The position numbers were made by a program, and so were the translations under genes. 64,000 nucleotides of DNA from Helianthus annuus (Eukaryota; Streptophyta; Magnoliopsida; Asterales; Asteraceae), in NCBI RefSeq assembly GCF_002127325.2, contig NC_035445.2, positions 82,764,383-82,828,382 on the forward strand, in the 5' to 3' direction. Shown piece after piece: positions 11,541 to 23,306 of this stretch. A model generated the notes under the pieces. That model made no database searches, was not told where the DNA came from, and saw only the letters and a program-made list of their open reading frames with translations. Numbering within the stretch: position 1 is the first letter of the stretch; every line of letters starts with the position of its first letter.

Positions 11541-12189
11541 AGAAAACACAGTGAGGAACAGAAAAATCAGAAAAACGCTATTAAAAATAGAAAATGTCTC
11601 GTAATAACATTATAGATTAAAACGCCATTAATTGAATAATAAACAAGACATAATAAACACATAATTTAAAAACGACATGAGGAAAACGCCATAAGATGAA
11701 TAATTAACAAAATATAACATCATAATAAAAACGCCATAATTAACAAAACTGATGTTTACACAAATTAACAAATAGTAATAACTGATGTTTACAAATACTA
11801 CTAAATAACATTCAAAACTAATCCAATAGATGTAAAACGCCAATGATCGTAAAAACATAAGAAATATACTAGATCGTAAACGACAATAAAAATTAATATT
11901 GAAAACTCCAATTATCAGTTCTTAGTAATTGTTTAAATACCAATTAAAACGCGATTAAATTGCATAATTGAATAACGCCATTGAAAATCATACAACACAT
12001 TATAAAAAAAAACAATGAAACAAGCATAAAAGAACAAAACGCCATATTTGTTGCATGATTTGCTGGAACAAAAATAGAAAACGCCAAAATTGTTTACTTT
12101 GTCGAACAGAATCCACGTTAGACACCACAGATCTGAGAAAGCTTGTAAAGGAGGTAACAGCTAACAAGAAATCTTTGAAGTTTTAATTT

Positions 12190-12192
<3 letters not shown>

Positions 12193-12266
<74 letters not shown>
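12193..12266. repeat. (TA)n microsatellite, about 37 units
   Basis: The longest TA tract of the window, forming the right limit of the FAR1 segment. Confidence 0.95.
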
Positions 12267-12267
<1 letters not shown>

Positions 12268-12269
<2 letters not shown>

Positions 12270-13349
12270 AGCCGATAGTAGCGAGAAAAGGCAGTGTTCC
12301 AAGTTCCAAGTGAGGCAGCCTAAGGTGCAAGCATTTTATCCATACTTTAAATAAAACCATTTATATATATAAATTTATATCGGCACCTAGATCAAAATAA
12401 ATATGTCGCAACGGCATACTCTAAATTTTATTAAAAAATATCTTTATAGTTATAAGTGAAAACGAATTATGCTTAAAAGTAAAAATAAATACGTCACATC
12501 GGCATATCAAAGTTTTATTAAAAAAATATAGTAATAGTTGTGATGACCTAGGCAATTAGTATTATAATATATAAGGGCTAGATCAAATACAAAATGGAAA
12601 ATTTGTGCAAATGATAGGAACCAATATGGACCATTAATCTAACAATCCAATCGCTAAGATTAAGTGGTCACAAAATCATACAATCATGTAATAAAAATGA
12701 GTGCTTAAAGGCCAAAAAAAAAAAAAAAAAAAAAAAAACAACAGGCACAATTGTTGACTTTTGAACTAACTTCTTTCATTTAGTTAATGCTCATAACTCT
12801 ATCATATATTTATATTTTTCTAAAAAGAATTACACCATAAAAACCAGATTTTATTATCTTTAGTTTGAGAATGATATAATTATATATTAAATTATCTTGT
12901 TACGTGATTACATAATTATATACCGTTACATGATTGCGTAATATGCTTTATTTTATGAACGGTTATAACTTTATGTGATCATTTATTCATTTTTATGTAA
13001 TTACATACCATTACGTAATTACGTGATTTTGTAGCATTACGTAGTTTCATGATATGATTACATACACTGATACATGATTACATATCGATTATTATGTCCC
13101 TAGCTTGAGGTACATGTGTTACAATTTGATGACTTCCTACCTTAACACGTTTTTTTCCTGTTTATACAGATCATCTCCATAAGAGCACTCATATCTCTTC
13201 TGTATTTTACTCCCCATCTATAATTTATAAGGAAAAGAGCTAAACTACCTCTACATCTCATCCTCTATTTTGTCTGCATCTATAAATTATATAGTAGAGA
13301 GCACACCGGCTCTATATATTTTATTGTTTACCATTTAAATTTGTTCTGA
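12268..13349. other. AT-rich intergenic DNA
   Basis: No gene is seen. There is a poly-A run at 12713-12737. About 12900-13090 holds many degenerate copies of TTACGTGATTACAT, partly palindromic. A possible transposon end (AGGGCTAGATCAAATACAAA) follows a short TA run near 12570. Confidence 0.6.
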
Positions 13350-13563
13350 GGCCCTGTTTAGTGAATCAGAGCCTCTAACCGAATAAGAGCTTGAAATCCT
13401 TTGAATGATTCAGTAACTCCACAAATCTGAATGATTAAGAGCTTGAAATCCCCATTCAAATGCCATTCAGATGTCGCATCAAATACTAAAACCTCTGACC
13501 GAATCAGAAGTTGGCTCTAATTGACTCCATTCAGATGTCATTCAGATGCAAACAAACAGGGTC
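13350..13563. mobile_element. hAT-like MITE, about 214 bp
   Basis: The ends are inverted: GGCCCTGTTT at the left and the complement of GACCCTGTTTGTTTGCATCT at the right, with CATTCAGATGTC-type blocks inside. These termini resemble plant hAT MITEs. An 8-bp target duplication is not clearly preserved, so assignment is tentative. Confidence 0.55.
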
Positions 13564-15309
13564 TGATTGTATAAGAAAGAGAAAAAAAATAATAAATGAG
13601 TGTTTACAAGTAAGATAAAATATAGATGAAAAATAGGATGTGAGGTTTTTAAAAGATACAGAAAATATATTTTTAAATTAAATAATATAGATAAAGATGA
13701 AAAATGAGATATGTATGCTCTAACATACATATTAAATAAAACGCGTTAAACAATAATAGTAGGTCTCCAATTAGAGAAGACAATAGCGTTTTCTTTTCTG
13801 TGATTTAATAGATTTGTTTCTAAAAAAAGATAGCCGCTAGCCGCTTTATCCCCACTTATCCTCCAAATTCTAATCCTTCCAAACTCAGAAGATACATCAC
13901 AATAGCCTAACTTTTTATTACATATGCTCTTACGTCATCCCTAAAAAAGATGGCAAACTCGGTGCACGCCGTCCCCAAGGTTGTCGGGATTGAATCTATT
14001 GGCGGATTTAGAAAATTATTATAGAGGTAATGTTTCAAAAAAAAATTAAGGGGTAATGAAATCGAGAAAACGTCACATTTAATTTTTCAAAATTTTAAAC
14101 TATCGCCGGAGCGTTAGGTTACCCCTTGTTACACTCTATATCCGCCCCTTATTGAATCTATAGTATACATTCTTATTGTGGACATACATTTATGTAAGTG
14201 GTTTTTTCCGCGACTCAAATTTGTGACCATAGATTACATAACAACTTTATCGTTGCTCCAAGAATTTCACCTTTAAATCATCACTAAACAAGAATCCCAA
14301 AAACTTATCAGGTATACGTGATATTCTCTGGTTTATCGTTTGGGAAAAGAAAACGTACAATTTGATCAATTTATATTTTTTTAGTTGCTTTCATTTGGCC
14401 TGACCGGTTATGCCGTGGATTGCTAGAGTATTTTTAAACTGCTTATACAAGTAGTCTGGTTGAACCAACAAACTAGATTTTATCATGCTCTATATTTTAT
14501 TAAGATTAAAAATATAACATCATATCAATTGACAAATTAGCTTCATATTATATTTTAAATTATTGTTGTATATATTTATATGTGAGTGCGTGTCTAATTT
14601 TAAATGTATGAAAGAAATTATGTTTTGGTAAATTCGAATTGGTTGGATGGTCGAATTTGTATTGGTTAGATGGTCGAACTATACACTTTATTATAATTTG
14701 AATAAACTAAATTTTTTTGAACGGAAATATAAACCTAGTACTATATTTAATATTTTAGTTCAAAACAGTTATAAAAACATTATAATAATTTGATGCTTTG
14801 TGGTAATATCAAATAAAAAGTTTATTTTGCCTAAGTAGGATGAGAAAGAATCTTAACCATTCATTTTTCAAATCAATAGCCAATATGAAAGTGTAGGAGA
14901 AAAGAGGAGTGCAACCGTATCTTGGGAAAATCCTATTTATTGACTTTCTCTCTTCACATGCAACGCACATTCATATTTCACCCCCATTTTTTAAACGTTC
15001 ATAACTTTTTTATACGACATTATTTTTAATAAAAATTTCACCGTAAAATCGAGCGTATTTTTATCTTTATTTTGAGTACCATATACTACAAACTTATACG
15101 GTTTTTTTTTTTAATTAAAATTTCATTCCAATCATTAGGGTAAATTACATAAGGATAGCAGGTAGACGAGCAACAAACTGCGCCGCCATCCCTTTCTGAA
15201 TAGAAAACCCTAATCTACTAAAAACAAAGTCTCACCCCTGAGGGGTCGAAAAGTTGCTATAAAATATGAAAACTAAAAAAACCCACTAAAATGCGTTATA
15301 TTTCTATGT
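13564..15309. other. AT-rich intergenic DNA
   Basis: No credible gene or RNA gene. Small local duplications occur (for example at 14640-14690). Low complexity dominates. Confidence 0.6.
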
Positions 15310-15571
15310 TGTATAACATTTTTTGTGCTGGATTTTTGTACTATATTTTTGTGCTAAATTTTTTGTGCTGAATTTTTTTGTCTTAATTTTTTTTTCTCAA
15401 TATTTTCTGCTAGATTTTTTGTACTACATTTTTTTGCTGATTTTTTTCGTTCTATTTTTTTTTGTACTAGATTTATATGTGCTATATTTTTTTGTACTAC
15501 ATTTTTTGTGCTATATTTTTTTGTACTTGATTTTTTGTGTTAGATTTTTTTTTGTACTAGATTTTTTGTAA
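15310..15571. repeat. T-rich degenerate repeat upstream of the UGT gene
   Basis: Repeated units of TTTTTTGTACTAGATTTTTTGTGCTA type, about 13 bp each, with many variants. An 82-codon open frame here is an artefact of the T-rich repeat. Confidence 0.8.
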
Positions 15572-15847
15572 AAAACAAAATGGGTGTCATATGTCATTTT
15601 CACTCCTATTTATAAGGACCAAAATGTCTTTCATTTCTACTTATTAGAAGTGTCACATATCATTATCAGAATCCTTCTTAGACTATTTAGGCAAAATCTA
15701 CTTTTTAGTGGATCCTTTTCCGTTGATACTTCAACTTGAGTAGTTTCTAGTTTTCTTTATTTATATTTTCATTTATCCAATCTTATCATAGCATCATATG
15801 CTACATTAAATAATCTACAGTTGACATTGCAAAGTTTTAGACGGGAT

Positions 15848-15854
15848 TATAAAG
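15848..15854 (+). promoter_or_regulatory. Possible TATA box of the UGT gene
   Basis: TATAAAG lies about 50 bp before the ATG. It would give a very short leader, so the true promoter may lie further up. A W-box core (TTGAC) is present near 15822. Confidence 0.35.
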
Positions 15855-15904
15855 CATAAACCCCCAACTACTCATAACTCTTAACATGTACCACATTCCC
15901 ACAA

Positions 15905-17380
15905 ATGACTTCCAATCTTCATTTTCTTATCATACCCTTAATGTGCCCAGGTCACCTCATCCCAATGGTAGACATGGCCAAACTCATAGCACAACACTCC
16001 GTCACAGTCACCATAGTCATCACACCCCGAAACGCCGAACGCTATGCCACGGTCCTCCACCGCGCCATAGCGTCTGGCCTTCCGCTTAAACTCCTCCAGC
16101 TCCGGTTCCCAGCCTCTGACTACGGGTTACCCGATGGATGTGAATGTGTAGACGATCTACCGACGTTCAAACTAAACAAAAACTTCATAGATGCATGTGC
16201 AACACTTCAACAACCACTAGAAGATATGTTTAACAACCTCAAACCTACACCATGTTGCATCATTTCAGACAAAAATTTATCCTGGACGGCAGATGTTGCT
16301 AACAAGTTTCGAATTCCGTGGGTTGTGTTTGATGGGATGAGTTGTTTTACTCAGTTAGCAACACACAATTTATGGGTATCCAAAATTCATGAAAAGTTTG
16401 GTGATTTGGATCCATTTGTGTTGCCCGGTTTACCAGATAACATATCCATGATGAAGTCACAACTTCCCGGATTATTTAATCGGGGAAGTAGTGCAAAAGC
16501 GAAGGAATTGAAATCCGTACGTGAACGGATTAGGGAGGTGGAGTTAGGAGCATACGGGACGCTTATAAACAGTTTTGATGAATTGGAAACAAAATATGTT
16601 GATGAGTTTAAAAAGATAAAAGAAGGTAGAGTTTGGTGTATTGGGCCATTTTCGAATTCGAATAAGAATGATTTGGATAGAGCGCAACGTGGAAGTAAAG
16701 ATGTTATCAACCAAGAATGCATGAAATGGCTGGATTTACAACATAACCGCAGTGTGATCTATGCGTGTTTAGGAAGCCTTACACGACTAACACCACTGCA
16801 GTTTATAGAACTCGCTTTAGGCTTAGAAGATTCACAACTTCCGTTTATTTTGGTGGTGAAAGGTGGAAGTAGAACAGAAGAAATAGAGAAATGGTTGGGT
16901 GAAAATGGGTTCGAGTCGCGAGTAAAAGGTAGAGGTGTTTTGATTCGCGGGTGGGCACCGCAAGTTTTAATACTGTCCCACCGAGCTGTGGGTGCGTTCT
17001 TGACACATTGTGGATGGAACTCAACTATTGAAGGGGTTTGTGCGGGTGTCCCAATGATCACATGGCCACAGTTTGCTGAACAGTTTTTTAATGAAAGATT
17101 GGTTGTACAAGTGTTGGGTATTGGTGTGGGAGTTGGGGCTCAAAGAGTGTTTCATTTAGAGGATGAAGATGCTGGTGTGATGCAAGTGAAAAGGAAGAAT
17201 GTTTGTAAAGCTGTAAAGATAGTTATGGATGAAGGAAAAGAAGGAGAGGAAAGAAGAGAAAAGGCTAAATATTTGAAACAAATGGCTGAAAAAGCTATAG
17301 AAGATGAGGGTTCATCTCAACTTAATTTAAACAGGTTTATTGAAGATATCAGGCTACACACACAATTAAGGGTGTTGTAG
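15905..17380 (+). CDS. UDP-glycosyltransferase, UGT73-like (family 1)
   Basis: A 491-residue intronless frame with normal family length. Near the N terminus is the sugar-acceptor side with the catalytic histidine (H17, in PGHLIPMVDMAKL) and its partner aspartate (D122, in IISDKNLSWT). The 44-residue PSPG box that binds the UDP-sugar spans about 350-393 (WAPQVLILSH, THCGWNS, then WPQFAEQ). Its last residue is Gln, usually linked with UDP-glucose. The GLPDGCE segment and overall pattern resemble UGT73C-type enzymes, which glucosylate flavonoids, hormones or terpenoids in the cytosol; the substrate cannot be read from sequence. The start is the first in-frame ATG. The frame is clean, so this is the only apparently functional host gene in the window. 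Confidence 0.93.
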   Translation: MTSNLHFLIIPLMCPGHLIPMVDMAKLIAQHSVTVTIVITPRNAERYATVLHRAIASGLPLKLLQLRFPASDYGLPDGCECVDDLPTFKLNKNFIDACATLQQPLEDMFNNLKPTPCCIISDKNLSWTADVANKFRIPWVVFDGMSCFTQLATHNLWVSKIHEKFGDLDPFVLPGLPDNISMMKSQLPGLFNRGSSAKAKELKSVRERIREVELGAYGTLINSFDELETKYVDEFKKIKEGRVWCIGPFSNSNKNDLDRAQRGSKDVINQECMKWLDLQHNRSVIYACLGSLTRLTPLQFIELALGLEDSQLPFILVVKGGSRTEEIEKWLGENGFESRVKGRGVLIRGWAPQVLILSHRAVGAFLTHCGWNSTIEGVCAGVPMITWPQFAEQFFNERLVVQVLGIGVGVGAQRVFHLEDEDAGVMQVKRKNVCKAVKIVMDEGKEGEERREKAKYLKQMAEKAIEDEGSSQLNLNRFIEDIRLHTQLRVL

Positions 17381-17971
17381 GATAAGTTATAGCAATTGCT
17401 TGTGATTTATGAAGATTTATGTGATATTTTGGTTTAGAGGAATCTTGTGTTTTTTTTATGGATTTGATATGAAACTATGATTATGAAAATGATATACTTG
17501 TAAGGGTGTACATGAATTCTAAAACAACTCTTTTGATATGGTGTAAGTTGTTTAGATACTAAAGTTTAGTTAATTGGGAGTAATCCCTTTATGTGTTCTT
17601 GAGGTGAATTTAACCTAATTGGGTCAAATTGGGTGATTTTGGGGTAAACATTGCATGATCACTTGAGCCTTAGAAAAGTTGGTAAGAATGTTGTTTTAAG
17701 TTGCCTCTAATCATAAGGATGACTTTAAGAATTAATATAGATGAGTATTGGCATATTAGCAAATCAACAAATGAGTAAAATTAACAAACCAAACGTTTAT
17801 ATTTGCTTATAGGTACTCATTTGATGTTAAATGAATCCTAAGACATGCATGAACCTACGAAATTAAGATATGTTTGCGAATCAAAAAGGGTAAAAGTGAT
17901 AAATGATTTAACGATATATGCTAAGTTGTTGACTAGCTAATACCTAAATAACTACTTTGACTTTACTATGA
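17381..17971. other. UGT 3' flank, AT-rich
   Basis: Presumed 3' UTR and downstream spacer. No strong canonical polyadenylation signal stands out, and no other gene is seen. Confidence 0.5.
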
Positions 17972-18305
17972 TAAATACTAGGGAAATTTAAGAAAATATC
18001 ATTTGACCAACTTTTTTACAAAAATGTCACGTTCATGCGTCCGTGGACGGACTCCTCCACATGGGATGCGTCCGGATGCAAGGGATGCGTCGGGAGGCAT
18101 GGGATGCGTCGGGAAGGCATGGGATGCATCGGAGATGGACTCTTCAACATTTGAAAGGACACATGTCAGCTCCTCGTTCATGGACTCTTCAAGGTGACGC
18201 ACAGACTCCTCTCATGTGGAGGAGTCCGTCCACGGACGCATGAACGTGACATTTTCGTAAAGAACGCTGGTCAAATGACATTTTCGTAAATTTCCCTAAA
18301 TACTA
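17972..18305. mobile_element. Mutator-type MITE with perfect 9-bp target duplication
   Basis: The element is 17981-18296, beginning GGGAAATTTA and ending TAAATTTCCC. It is flanked on both sides by TAAATACTA (17972-17980 and 18297-18305), a 9-bp duplication diagnostic of Mutator-like elements. Inverted arms of about 85 bp contain CGTCCGTGGACGGACTCCTC. The centre holds four or five GGGATGCGTC-type repeats and is far GC-richer than its surroundings. Overlapping short frames are not genes. Confidence 0.92.
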
Positions 18306-19220
18306 TTGGTTGTGGTTTTGTGTTCAATCTGATTCTTTTAGTTATATATGTATGTGTGAACGAGACTAAAGTCTCGAGGGATGAGTACTAAAAAGCTCAA
18401 TGAGATATCCAGCATTAAGGGATTAAAGAACACCAATACGTACGCGTCTCATGGGATTCATTGACACCATTTTGAGACTACCAGTCTTAGGGGATTATAT
18501 CGTGATACTAAGAGGTTACGAGCCTCAAAGGATAATAAAAGTAGATTAAAAAGTAGATATGTATTGATTGATGTTTCTAATGGTGGATGTATCAACTAAT
18601 AAGTAGTTTTAAAATTACCTATGTTTTGATGGATAATTCAGCTATTAATAGGGAATGCACAAGTGACAAAGCCTGTGTAGCATGGGTAATGTATCGTAGA
18701 TCGCCCCACTGTACTATACACCTCTCGGTGAAGCTCTACGCTCAAATCTACCACAGTGCGTTGGCCATACGCTTGTTTAAGGCAATATGCTCATATGAAG
18801 CTAGACGTCCGTGTTGGAGGGAATGATTTAGGGTTTTCATTTTGTGTTAACATATGAGCGGTTTTCGGTTGATTTTGTTTTTGAATGAATCGTTTACTTG
18901 TTAATGAATGACGCTAGATTTTTTCATTATCTTATTAAAGATGATAATAATATGCACTTTTTATAATTATATTTTGAAGATTACTTTACCTTAGTTTTAT
19001 CATTTGTGTTAATTTGATTTATAGTGAGTCAAATTCTTGCACGAATGAAATAAAGGTAAAAAAGGTGCTATATGAAAAAATGTTGATGACAACCGTAAAA
19101 ATTGTCAACTTTATATAATTAGAGTAATTATCGTAATTACTTTACTTATCTAAAGCAGAGTAATTTTGTGTATAAGTAGATAGAGTAATTATTGTTGTAC
19201 TGAATTACTCTTTAGTCATT
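18306..19220. other. Intergenic DNA
   Basis: No gene recognised. A 79-codon open frame at 18587-18826 has no family resemblance that I can see. Confidence 0.5.
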
Positions 19221-20225
19221 TGGGTAGTCATCGATCGTCTAAAAAAGTTAGCACACTTTTTGTTGATTCGTGAGGATCTATCTGCTGACAAACTCGCCAA
19301 GATCTATGTTGATGAGTTAGTATCTCGTCATGGTGTTCCTTTGAACATCATATCGGGTCGTCATGCTCGATTCTCATCTCATTTTTTGAAAGACCATGCA
19401 ATTTTCCATGGGAACCAAACTCAATCTGAGCACTGCTTATCATCCTCAAACGGATGGACAAACCGAAAGGACGATCCAAACACTTGAGGATATGCTTAGA
19501 GCATGTGTGATCGACTTTGGTGGTAGTTGGGATTCGCATCTACCTTTGATCGAATTCTCCTACAACAATAGTTATCACACCAGCATCAACATGGCTCCTT
19601 TCGAAGCTCTATACGGTCAAAAATGTCGTTCACTTGTGTGTTGGAATGAAGTTGGTGAAGCTCAGCTCACCGGACCTGAACTCATTCTAGAAACAAAATA
19701 CAAACTCAAGAAAGTTCGTGATAACCCGTTGACAGCTAGAAGCCGTCAAAAGAGTTATGCGGATAAACAACGCAAGCCCTTGGAATTCCAAGTTGGTGAT
19801 CACGTCCTTTTCAAGGTATCCCCTTGGAAAGGTATGGTTAGATTTGGAAAGAAAGAAAACTTGCACCTCGATATGTGGGACTATTTAAGATCGTTGAGAG
19901 GATCGGAAAGGTGGCCTACAAACTTGAACTACCTCCATAACATGGGAACGTTCACCCAACATTCCACATGTCCAACTTGAAAAAGTGTTTAGCCGACGAA
20001 AACCTCCATATCCCTCTCGATGAAATTCGTGTCGATGACACTATGCACTTTGTCGAGAAACCTGTGGAGATATTGGACCGTGAAGTCAAGAAACTCAAGC
20101 GCAAACGAATACTGATTGTTATAGTTCGCTGGGAATCCAAACGTGGCCCAGAATTTACTTGGGAACGAGAGGATCAAATGCAAGCGAAATACCCGCATCT
20201 TTTCTCACAAGTTTCCTCTAATTAA
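19221..20225 (+). pseudogene. Ty3/gypsy integrase and C-terminal fragment (element G1)
   Basis: The 3' part of a gypsy pol spread over three frames (19221-19395, 19396-19860, about 19968-20225). It shows the integrase core ([35 protein letters not shown]), the GPY-like region ([20 protein letters not shown]) and the C-terminal stretch with FVEKPVEILDREVKKLK and GPEFTWEREDQM. The second catalytic aspartate is replaced (SGR where SDR is usual). A short deletion with frameshift lies near 19395, and another shift follows 19860. Nothing 5' of the integrase remains, so it is a truncated relic joined to its 3' LTR. Confidence 0.9.
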
Positions 20226-20259
20226 ATTTCGGGACGAAATTTCTTAAAGTATGGGATAC
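20224..20259 (+). other. Pre-PPT hairpin and polypurine tract of G1
   Basis: AAATTTCGGGACGAAATTT (20224-20242) pairs as an 8-bp stem with a GGA loop. It is followed by a 4-nt spacer and the purine-rich AAGTATGGGATA, next to the LTR start TGTGACA at 20260. The same module recurs in G2 and G3. Confidence 0.7.
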
Positions 20260-21055
20260 TGTGACATTTGTATATTTTCAATCGTTGAACAATTTCGATC
20301 ATTTTCGTGTTCAATAAAATGTTATATTTTATTTACAAAACACGTAACCGTACGATCGAACGAAACGATATCCATGACATTTCTGGACAAAATCCGAGTT
20401 ACACAAGCCTTAACACCTTTATATAGGTTAAAAGGGGTTAAAAATGACAAAACGCGATTATACAAGTCCAGGGGCCAAATCTGCCAAAGTATGAAACTTT
20501 TGGTCCTGCACAAGGCTTACGGACCATAAGCACAAAGGCCATACGGCTCGTATGGAGGTGCCAGAATAACAGAATGCACCTGGCAGCTTCCTGCTCCTTC
20601 CTTGGCCTCCAAGCTCGCGATTTCTGACACTTTTCTTCTGCTTTGGACACTTGGGAGGACACTAAGCATTGCCTTAACACCTCATTGGACACTTGACATG
20701 ATTTGGTGATCCTTTGATCACTATAAATAGCCATGTTCATCCTCATTTCAACTTGCTCATTTCCAAAATTTCTTTCTCTCTATCTTGGAGCTTGTTTCTA
20801 GCTGATTGGAAGCCTCCTATCTGAAGTTTTGAAAGTGTTCTTCAACACAAGTAAGTACTTTCCCTAGTTCTTTCATTATTTTGGCTATTTTGGGCAAAAC
20901 TCAAAGAGTTTGACTTTCTGTTTGACTTTCGGTTCTGACCATTTTGGTCAAGTCAAAGTTCAAATTGAACTTTGCAACGTGATCATAATCAAGAAGGTAT
21001 TAATGTATTGCGATTTCACCTTCTGATTACCACGTTTAGTAGGCGAAGTGATGAG
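20260..21055 (+). mobile_element. 3' LTR of G1 (right end uncertain)
   Basis: Starts TGTGACATTTG directly after the polypurine tract. A TATA box (CTATAAATAG, 20721-20730) is followed by a CT-rich leader-like stretch, as in LTR promoters. The 3' limit is a guess because no matching 5' LTR is in the window. Confidence 0.6.
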
Positions 21056-21339
21056 TCCAAGTTTTATGAATAAAGTTTATTTTATATTTGAACTTTATTT
21101 TTGGTGTTAATATAATGCAGTTATTGACCATATTAATAAAGTTTAAAATAAAGTTAGTATTCTAAATTTACAAGTTAACTGAACTTATATAAGTTAATAT
21201 CCTAAAGTTGCAATAAATAGATTTTGCAGTTAGATATAGTCAAGCTGAAATTATAAAATATTGCAGTTATTCTTGGATATTAATCTAATAATTTGTAGGT
21301 CCTAATTAAAAAAAATTAAAGTAATAAACTTTAAAACTA

Positions 21340-22260
21340 AACTAAAAACTGAACTTACTATGATATAAAGTTAGTAAAGATATAAACTTTTAACATCCTA
21401 TTTTTTTAATAAAAGATGTTTTAAAATTTTATAAAAATATTAATTATATATATATATATATATATACTTAAACGAAATTTAGCAATTAAAGTTAAAGGTG
21501 TAAAACGTACTTACGAGTCAACTATTATTTTTTTTTATAAAAACAAAAATTTTAAACTTAAAGTTTATTGGATGAGTACCATGTGTATATTTAAAAATAG
21601 GTATGAACTTTAAAGAATAAAATTATAAAATTTATCATTTAACCAACAAAATAAACTTACGAGTTAATTACATAGTTAGTTCATGTGGTTCACACAAAGT
21701 AACAATCTAAGACATTTTGTTTTTATAAAAAAATAATTCTTTTATAAACATTTTTTGTAACAAGTAATATAAATAAAATACTCCGGAATTTATAATCTTT
21801 ACCAGATAAATACTAATTGTGTTGCAAATTTTTAGGAATTATAGTTCAACTATATTGTTATGGATATTATTAGTTAGTTTCAAAAGAATTCTTTACCAAC
21901 TTGACTAGATACATAGTAGATTGTGTTGCATATTTTTAGGGATTATAAGATAAAAGTAGACTCATATAGATAAGATTAGTTAGAAACTAAAAATCTGAAC
22001 TTATTATGATATAAAGTTATTAAAAATATAAACTCTTAACATCCTTTTTTTAAAAAAAAGCTCTTGAAATTTTATAATTTAAGTTAAAGGTCTAAAAGTT
22101 AATTATGAGTCAAATACTATTTTTTATTTTTATAAAAAACGAAAATTTTAAACTTAAAATTTATTGGGTGAGTACTATGTGACTATTTAAAAAAAAAAAA
22201 GTTATGAACTTTAAAGAATAAAATTATACTTTTTAATTTAATCAATAAAATAAACATACT
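21340..22260. repeat. Diverged direct repeat, about 300 bp, offset about 640 bp
   Basis: The AT-rich blocks 21340-21655 and 21985-22258 share order and sequence (CTTACTATGATATAAAGTTA; AACTTTAAAGAATAAAATTA). A short tandem duplication (TTTTTTGTCTTTTGATTA) follows at 22285-22360. This is probably internal sequence of the element ending at 22504. A short TA tract lies at about 21446-21469. Confidence 0.65.
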
Positions 22261-22479
22261 GTACAATTGTAACAACTTATCTTTTATTTTTTGTCTTTTG
22301 ATTATTAATTTTTATAAAAAACAATATTTTTTGTCTTTTGATTACTAATTTTTATAAAAAAATAAAACCTTACATATGTGTAACACTTATGACATATATC
22401 CACCACAATAATGTTATCATAATTATTCGAATAAGAAAACTACCAGGACCGAGTGTCGTAATGCAAAGTGTCGTCCCTG

Positions 22480-22504
22480 CCGCATCGCGCGGGCACCCTA
22501 CTAG
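22480..22504 (+). mobile_element. Second Helitron 3' terminus
   Basis: Hairpin CCGC/GCGG, then ACCCTACTAG followed by T. The 14-base hairpin core is identical to 7426-7439. The left end of this Helitron is not located. Confidence 0.6.
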
Positions 22505-22906
22505 TATCACAAATGCAATTCACAACACGCGCAATCATACACCAGACATTCACTTTTCACTTTTGAAAGTTAGGGTTTCAACTTCATAGAAAAACCGTAA
22601 CTCAGTCGCCCCTCTCCCTTGTCCCTGCCATCTTCGATCGCCAATACCGTCTTCCATCTAGTGTAAGTTCTATACTTCTATAGTTCTATTTATTATTTTT
22701 ATCATATAAGACCACCATAAAATTAAAGATTTAACAGTAACTTTGATGGTTTTAGATGTATATCTAACTTGTACATGTAATTATTGTAGATACTTGTTAA
22801 CGTATTTGATATATGTCCTATAGATTTGATCGGCTGTTACTTCTTAACAGCTTTGTAAGTTTTAATAGCTTTGTTAGTCTTGTACATCTAAATTGTTGTT
22901 GATACC
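22505..22906 (+). other. Possible host-gene leader and intron, split by A1
   Basis: A CT-rich, leader-like stretch (about 22565-22660, with GTTAGGGTTTC) runs into a good donor (GTAAGTTC at 22663). The following T-rich DNA (22793-22900) resembles 44566-44680 on the far side of the Athila insertion, so the Athila landed in or beside a local repeat. No exon could be followed downstream. Confidence 0.25.
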
Positions 22907-23306
22907 TGATGCGTGCTAGTGTGTATATGTTTTAGGTATATATTTTAAGCCATTTTTACACTTTTTAGCCAAGTTTTAAATTTATAAAACACGATATTTA
23001 CTAACACTACACACACATATGGGCAAGTGCACCCATCGTGGACATAGTATAGTGTTGGTAAGATATCGAGGTCGTCCAAGGACACAAGAGCTTTTAGTAC
23101 CGGTTTATCCTCAACGTCTAATCAAATCAAAATGTTAGAAAAGATTTTTAAAACTAAGAAAATAAAACTAACTAAATGCTGAAAAATAAAAAATAAAAAT
23201 AGATAGACAAGATGAATCACTTGGATCCGACTCGTGTATAGTGTAACCTTTGATTATTTTCGCACTTTTGCACTTTTGCACTTATTTAAGAGATTATCTT
23301 AGTTAT

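Larger units (their letters stand above)
8160..12085. repeat. Dispersed AAAACGCCA(T/A) motif across the FAR1 segment
   Basis: More than 25 copies of AACGCCA or close variants, nearly all on the + strand. Examples are near 8243, 8695, 8737, 8811, 9551, 9587, 10186, 10258, 10672, 10725, 11622, 11686, 11729, 11835, 12038 and 12081. They lie in flanks and introns, largely avoid the exons, and are not seen at this density elsewhere in the window. Confidence 0.75.
7977..12192. mobile_element. Mutator-like segment carrying a FAR1-type pseudogene
   Basis: The segment is bounded by TA tracts (7965-7976 and 12193-12266). The left boundary GGGGACCGCTCAAATGATAA looks like a DNA-transposon terminus, but no inverted copy is seen at the right boundary, so that end is lost or the boundary is wrong. 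The whole interval shares the AAAACGCCA motif and contains the transposase-like FAR1 pseudogene. These facts together favour one mobile unit. Confidence 0.45.

Noticed and set aside
15323..15571. 82-codon hydrophobic frame that could be a membrane protein
   Set aside because: Phe/Leu/Tyr-rich only because of the T-rich degenerate repeat.
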